Shown: positions 60,239 through 64,000 of the stretch, piece by piece
Layout: every line of letters begins with the position of its first letter
How positions within the stretch are numbered: the first letter of the stretch is position 1
NCBI RefSeq assembly: GCF_021295335.1
Contig: NZ_JAIWOT010000001.1
Location: 2,141,001-2,205,000 of the forward strand
From: Komagataeibacter sp. FNDCF1
GTDB lineage: Bacteria; Pseudomonadota; Alphaproteobacteria; Acetobacterales; Acetobacteraceae
DNA length: 64,000 nt
Direction of reading: 5' to 3'
The notes under the pieces: generated by a model
Told to the model about the DNA's origin: nothing
Seen by the model: only the letters and a program-made list of their open reading frames with translations
The model's database searches: none
Position numbers and translations under genes: made by a program

Positions 60239-61840
60239 TCATAAACCAGCACCCCTATTTTTAAATTCAGCAGAATTAAGAATCGACAATGGTATATTAC
60301 TTTTTTCATTTACAATATTGTTTTTAAGTTTTTTAAAACTAGTATCTGCTTTGGTATCATTTATGAAAATTTCATCATCATGTGGTTCTTCATATTCGTT
60401 CACCTTATAAACAAGTTTTTGCTTAACATATATCCTTGCTTCTTTTCCCTGTATTGAAAAATATGTTTTTGATTGGGATTCTGCCTTAACTTTTTGAATG
60501 AAACGAAATTCAGACAATGGGGTTATTTTATTTTCAAAAGCCCATTCCTGATAATGCTTATACATTTTACCAAAAGCGACAGATTGTTTTTCTTTTTTGA
60601 AAAGGTTTTTGGCGCTGAATAACCATTTGTGGAAATCGGAAAGGCTTTCCGTTTTAGCTAATTCGCCAAGGGTTGTTGCCAAGGGCTTGTTATAAAAACC
60701 TTTGTTCCCGTCCACGTCTAAGGAAAGAAGCAAATTCGCCAAAGAATTTAACCATTCATGATCAGGATCATTTTCTTGTTCTTCAATGAATATTTCAAGA
60801 TTGTTATACCTAAAGTTTAAAACTTCATTTTCATCGCCGGGGGAATATGTTTTTATGATACATAAACGACGGTCCTTTTCTTCTATTGCTAATGCAGAAT
60901 AATCATTGGAAAACAAAACAAGGTTGAATATATTAAATACTTCGCGCGGCGTTTTGTTTTTTTCGTTTAAGTTAATTGTTTCTTCGACAACATTTTCTTT
61001 GATCCAGTTGTAAAGCTGCTTGCTTTCTGTTCTTTCAATTTCATTGAAATAGCCTAGTACCTTTCCAGACATTTCGCCATTGAAATTGCTATTACCCCTA
61101 AATGCTGTTTTTTCAACTCTGCCGCAAGAAGCTGGCCCAATTAGGATTTGCATATAAATCAAAAAGGCATTTTTCCCAATGCCATGTTCAGAGCCAAAGA
61201 AAGCCGGAACTGAACGCAAATTGATGCCGGGACGTTGGTAAAGGGCCGCAAACCAGTAAATTACCCATAGGAAGATTTCATATTCAGTGCCTTTCCAGTT
61301 ACTAACTGGCGTTTTGAATAGATCGCGAGGCAATTCGTTTTCTACGTTACAAAGACCTTTTGCAAAAATATTCAAACCTTTCCATAATAAATGTTCATTT
61401 ATTCCCATAGTTGGTATAAAAGAATCATCATAGTAAGTGTTAAAATAAACATTACCATTATAAACGAATTGCTTACCTTCAAACAAAGGCAGTGGCATTG
61501 ATCCTATTACTTCAGGGGAAAGGTTATAACTTACAAAATTTTTAATATGATCGTTTGTTATAGTGATTTCTTGTTTAACGTAATCGCCATATGTAATTTT
61601 ATGGCCACGGAAATGTTTTCTCAATTCGGTTTCAAGTTGTTTTTGCGATGCTGAAACAACTCGCCTTGTTTTTGGATTGTAAACAAAGTAATTTCCGGTG
61701 CCTTGCCTATATGAATGTTCGGCAAGGTATTTGTATATTTCGAATTCTGGTTTACCTTCTTCTGAATAATTTCCAAAATTGTATTCATAATTATATGGCT
61801 TAATGTTTAAGGCTTTTACGCCTGTTTTTCTTTTGTTCAT
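60239..61840 (-). CDS. SF3-type replication helicase (DUF5906/D5-like)
   Basis: 533 residues. ATPase core in the middle: Walker A FFGSEHGIGKNAFL (about 215-228; Asn replaces Ser/Thr after Lys, as in this group), Walker B VLGYFNEIER (about 260-269), sensor LVLFSND (about 308). N-terminal ~200 residues and the Lys-rich C terminus match nothing recognised. Such proteins load as ring helicases on phage, satellite or plasmid origins. The stop overlaps the PrimPol-like ATG, so helicase and primase were coupled. Strongly AT-biased codons. Confidence 0.82.
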   Translation of the reverse strand: MNKRKTGVKALNIKPYNYEYNFGNYSEEGKPEFEIYKYLAEHSYRQGTGNYFVYNPKTRRVVSASQKQLETELRKHFRGHKITYGDYVKQEITITNDHIKNFVSYNLSPEVIGSMPLPLFEGKQFVYNGNVYFNTYYDDSFIPTMGINEHLLWKGLNIFAKGLCNVENELPRDLFKTPVSNWKGTEYEIFLWVIYWFAALYQRPGINLRSVPAFFGSEHGIGKNAFLIYMQILIGPASCGRVEKTAFRGNSNFNGEMSGKVLGYFNEIERTESKQLYNWIKENVVEETINLNEKNKTPREVFNIFNLVLFSNDYSALAIEEKDRRLCIIKTYSPGDENEVLNFRYNNLEIFIEEQENDPDHEWLNSLANLLLSLDVDGNKGFYNKPLATTLGELAKTESLSDFHKWLFSAKNLFKKEKQSVAFGKMYKHYQEWAFENKITPLSEFRFIQKVKAESQSKTYFSIQGKEARIYVKQKLVYKVNEYEEPHDDEIFINDTKADTSFKKLKNNIVNEKSNIPLSILNSAEFKNRGAGL

Positions 61841-61873
61841 AATTTTGAACTCCTATTAAAATGATTATAAAAT

Positions 61874-61916
61874 AAAAAAAGCCTGTATAACGATTCCGGC
61901 GTTATATAGGCTTTTT
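61874..61916. terminator. Bidirectional terminator-like hairpin before the helicase gene
   Basis: AAAAGCCTGTATAACG / CGTTATATAGGCTTTT, loop ATTCCGG, T or A tracts on both sides; 34 nt before the helicase ATG on the minus strand, so it may attenuate it. Confidence 0.7.
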
Positions 61917-61929
61917 CAAAACCATTTTT

Positions 61930-61945
61930 AATAGTGTTCACTATT
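61930..61945. promoter_or_regulatory. Operator-like palindrome
   Basis: AATAGTGTTCACTATT, perfect 7-bp arms; the word GATTCCGGC (61892) recurs inverted at 61957-61965, flanking it. Confidence 0.5.
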
Positions 61946-62233
61946 ATTTATACAATGCCGGAATCATTATTTCAACTTTTATGTATGTATTTATATTTCT
62001 AATGAAGAAATACATATGTTGATTGCTTTCGTAAGCAAAAAACTTTTGCACTGCTTTACACAATGCGCTTCCCCCCCTTAATATAAGGAACCCCTACTAA
62101 AATAGAAGTTGGGGATTTTTCCGGGGAATTTCTATATTACTAACATATAAGTTTACGTGTGTAAATATAAAAAATAAAGTATTTTAATAAACCCCCATAA
62201 AATCCCCCATTTCTTAAAAAATTGCGGAAATCA

Positions 62234-62291
62234 GGACTTTTTTAGGGGGTAAAAGTTGGGGGTTTTCTGGGGCCGCCCCCTAAAAAAGTCC
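62234..62291. repeat. 16-bp perfect inverted repeat
   Basis: GGACTTTTTTAGGGGG (62234-62249) and CCCCCTAAAAAAGTCC (62276-62291), 26-nt G-rich loop with GGGGG and GGGG runs. Confidence 0.75.
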
Positions 62292-62339
62292 CGTCTTTCT
62301 TAGTTTATTCCAGATTTTTGTGTGCCTTGGCGAACAAAA

Positions 62340-62383
62340 CCCCCATTTCCGAGGGTTCATCCCTCAATTTTGGGGGCTTTTTT
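62340..62383 (+). terminator. Nested hairpin with T tract
   Basis: CCCCCAT outer and GAGGG/CCCTC inner stems, closed by TGGGGGCTTTTTT. On the + strand it looks like a terminator, yet no + strand gene precedes it; a small RNA is possible. Confidence 0.5.
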
Positions 62384-62572
62384 CGGGGCCTACCCCTGTG
62401 GGGTAATCCGGAAAAACCGCGTTAGCTCTAGCGCGCCAATCCCATTTTTTCTACGTATGCCAATTTTCTGAAAAGTTTTTTAGCCCCCCCCCCGGGGTAA
62501 TTCTTAAAAAGGCGGACACCGAAAACGCGAATGTCCCTTTCTGTTTTCTGAAAGTTATTTTGAAATATTTTT

Positions 62573-62764
62573 TCAGCAGTCCCTGTCATTTGGGGGGAAT
62601 GGCTTACCCGTTAACAAGGGATAATTCTTTTCTGGATCGGCTACGATCAAACGCAAAGCATTTTCGATGTAACCGCTTAACGACCAGCCTTCCTGTTTTA
62701 AGATTATTTGGGCCTGCTCCTTCATAGCCCGATCCACCCTGAAACTGATTCGCGTTTTATCCAT
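62573..62764 (-). CDS. Ribbon-helix-helix DNA-binding protein
   Basis: 63 residues: TRISFRVDRAMKEQAQIILKQEGW (split here) then SLSGYIENALRLIVAD, the RelB/DinJ/Arc-type strand-helix-helix pattern. May repress its own promoter or act as an origin or partition factor; no toxin gene is adjacent, so an antitoxin role is unlikely unless solitary. Upstream of the non-coding block and the helicase gene on the same strand. Confidence 0.75.
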   Translation of the reverse strand: MDKTRISFRVDRAMKEQAQIILKQEGWSLSGYIENALRLIVADPEKNYPLLTGKPFPPNDRDC

Positions 62765-63110
62765 TCCAGATTTTCCTTTCTATGGCCCATTCCAGCCAGC
62801 CAGTAACAAGAGCCAGATCTCGCGTCATGGTTTATCCTCAGGCAAGCGTAAGGGGAGTCATCCTTAACCATACAGTGCCGATCGGTTAACGCCTTTTTGG
62901 GCCTTCCTGATTTGATAACCCTAAATGCTCCTTCTTAGATAACCGAATCGAAAAACTAGCGCATCATCTCTCAGAATTGCGCTTGAACTTGTCTTAGCTG
63001 GTGGCTACCATATAATGAAGCGAAAGCAGTTTAACTTAGCATAGTGCTAGCATCTTCTGCTTTCATACGCTGTAAGTTATTGTTTTTCATGGGGTATATA
63101 GGCGCTTCGT
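62765..63110. other. Right-end intergenic region of the element
   Basis: 346 bp with no gene. It holds GAAAGCAG/CTGCTTTC arms (63022-63029, 63057-63064) enclosing the candidate arm site. Probably integrase/excisionase binding DNA. Confidence 0.45.
63037..63051 (+). promoter_or_regulatory. Candidate right integrase arm site
   Basis: TAGCATAGTGCTAGC, 59 bp inside attR; 13 of 15 bases match 54797-54811. Confidence 0.45.
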
Positions 63111-63161
63111 TCCCTTGGTAAGGGAGAGGTCGACAGTTCAATCCTGTCCAGCAGCACCATT
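63111..63161 (+). repeat. attR core, 51 bp
   Basis: Exact copy of 54697-54747: a 3' tRNA-Thr fragment without D arm or acceptor 5' strand. Confidence 0.93.
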
Positions 63162-63267
63162 ATTCCTTTATACTTTTACTGTGATCCATTTGGGTATTTA
63201 CCCTTTACTGGAGCACGGAATATCGGCGGGACCTGTCATACCGATGGGGCGCTGGTGTACGCCTTTT

Positions 63268-63558
63268 TTATGTTTCGTGAAATGTAACACGCCGCCCGTG
63301 GGCAAACATGGCGCCAAATCCATTCGGGTCCTTGGTCAGAACCAGTACCGCACCCCCCTGGATCGCGCGTACGTGGAGTTCTATTGCCGGGTCCGCTGCA
63401 CGGAGATTGCCGGGGGGATCAATTTCCCTACCGTGCAGATACCAGCCCACCATCTGATAGATACCTTCCGGGCTCTCGATTTTCGAGTTGCTCCGGTTCC
63501 ACTTCCATAATTCGTAATCTGTTCTTTTTTGCAATTTCTTTACATTGATGCTGGGCAT
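63268..63558 (-). CDS. Hypothetical protein
   Basis: 96 residues from ATG 63558 (MPSINVKKLQKRTDYELWKW), with GGGAAG 7 nt upstream; an in-frame extension to 63618 is less likely. Basic N-terminal half and a beta-rich C-terminal half (AIELHVRAIQGGAVLVL). No family recognised. First chromosomal gene right of attR. Confidence 0.55.
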   Translation of the reverse strand: MPSINVKKLQKRTDYELWKWNRSNSKIESPEGIYQMVGWYLHGREIDPPGNLRAADPAIELHVRAIQGGAVLVLTKDPNGFGAMFAHGRRVTFHET

Positions 63559-63700
63559 GGTTTTGCTTCCCGATCGGTTCGTGTCAGTTCCTGTCCCGTA
63601 TACAATGCCAGAAGGCACGCCAGGGGTACCAGCGCCCGGCGGGAAGTATCAGACGGTTCCCAGCCTGCTGTTCTCAGCAGGCGTGCCGGTCCGGGGTCCC

Positions 63701-64000
63701 TCAATCCAGCCCGAGGGCCGCGATATCCGCGGGCGGGCCTGCCAGCATGCAGGCAACGCCGGTCGTGCGGTCCACGACCATGCGGATGTCCACTGGCGCA
63801 TCCGCCGTGCCGAACAGGTCGGATGTCACGCCATAGGCCGGGCGCAGCGGTTCATCATGTTCCGCATCATGCCGGGCGATCTCGGTCATGATCCGGCCAA
63901 GGGCGCGTTCCAGCCCTTCCATGACGCGTGAGGGCGCAAGCCGGGGCCGCTCCGGCGTGTCATCGCCCATGCAGTGTAGCGCCAGCAGCGTGGCCCAGGA
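63701..64000 (-). CDS. Hypothetical protein, possibly partial
   Basis: 89 residues if it starts at ATG 63970 (MGDDTPERPRL), but the frame stays open to the window edge (SWATLLALHC before that Met), so it may be the end of a larger protein. An acidic/basic helix (RVMEGLERALGRIMTEIARHDAEH split here) precedes a small beta-like tail. No family recognised. A hairpin GCCTGCTG-TTCT-CAGCAGGC (63663-63682) follows its stop, without a T tract. Confidence 0.5.
   Translation of the reverse strand, partial: SWATLLALHCMGDDTPERPRLAPSRVMEGLERALGRIMTEIARHDAEHDEPLRPAYGVTSDLFGTADAPVDIRMVVDRTTGVACMLAGPPADIAALGLD

Larger units (their letters stand above)
57510..60242 (-). pseudogene. PrimPol-like replication gene broken by two IS copies
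   Basis: Three coding pieces on the minus strand: 60242-60172 (ATG, MISISLFNNN...KANF), 59239-58696 (AEP-like NLFGLDFDDQGNQ...YTTHSHKPTHHKFRVILEL...ISRLWYRP) and 57762-57510 (NDPYAGAIKSAVGWFQ...). Removing both IS copies with one TTA duplication each rejoins them; the right-hand join of piece two to three is in frame (AKAKAAKALTKG). Between pieces one and two a +1 shift near 59220 remains. The intact protein would be ~288 residues. ATG 60242 overlaps the helicase stop as ATGA. Confidence 0.75.
61841..62572. other. Structured AT-rich non-coding block, possible origin
   Basis: 732 bp with no credible gene. It holds several hairpins, an operator-like palindrome, a 16-bp inverted repeat, two related words AGTTGGGGATTTT (62108) and AGTTGGGGGTTTT (62255), repeated CCCCCAT blocks and a run of ten C (62484-62493). 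Position between a ribbon-helix-helix gene and the helicase gene suits an origin, a leader or small RNAs. Confidence 0.5.

Noticed and set aside
61841-62572. Retron or CRISPR-like locus in the repeat-rich block
   Set aside because: No reverse transcriptase or Cas gene nearby, and repeats are neither regular in length nor evenly spaced.
63111-63161. Second tRNA-Thr gene
   Set aside because: Only the 3' part is present; no D arm or 5' acceptor strand.

Overview
The window is high-GC alphaproteobacterial chromosome, most likely an acetic acid bacterium of the Komagataeibacter/Gluconacetobacter group. The clues are the hopanoid side-chain genes hpnIJK, a GcrA cell-cycle regulator, a tsaE-addB-addA-trxA chain, a split F1 ATP synthase operon, a GntP-type sugar-acid permease next to export pumps, and two 930-bp IS5-family elements with the size and target duplication of IS1031, an element described from Acetobacter xylinum. 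The genus is an inference from gene content.

1-3051 ends a hopanoid locus (hpnI partial, hpnJ, hpnK). 3078-11364 is one leftward chain (tsaE, a MurU-like nucleotidyltransferase, addB, addA, trxA) joined by 1- or 4-bp stop/start overlaps. 11545-19915 holds housekeeping genes: a ferredoxin-NADP reductase, typA, a PfkB sugar kinase, a bactofilin, gcrA, rnd and queF. 20139-25122 is atpHAGDC, preceded by an MFS exporter. 26977-32389 has tRNA-Gly, tRNA-Trp-secE-nusG, pqiABC and tRNA-Thr(CGT).

32561-43907 is a transport block: a gluconate-type permease, a complete ABC exporter (membrane fusion protein, RbbA-like double ATPase-permease, second permease, outer-membrane factor), its MarR regulator, a FUSC-family transporter and a secreted protein with a duplicated fold. 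44264-48244 carries a small Rmf/CrpP-like protein, a ClC channel and glnK-amtB. 48343-54574 has a decayed GNAT acetyltransferase gene, a TonB-dependent receptor, a TetR regulator with a clear operator, a solitary outer-membrane efflux protein and a DksA-type protein.

54697-63161 is an integrated genetic element of about 8.5 kb in tRNA-Thr(GGT), bounded by exact 51-bp repeats and visibly richer in A+T than its surroundings. It encodes a tyrosine integrase, a serine recombinase with a palindromic upstream site, a membrane-anchored coiled-coil protein, an SF3-type helicase, a primase-polymerase-like gene broken by two inverted IS copies plus a one-base frameshift, and a ribbon-helix-helix protein. 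A 730-bp structured non-coding block lies between the last and the helicase. No capsid, tail, terminase or conjugation gene is visible, so it resembles a decayed phage satellite or small replicating island. Two hypothetical genes follow at the right edge.
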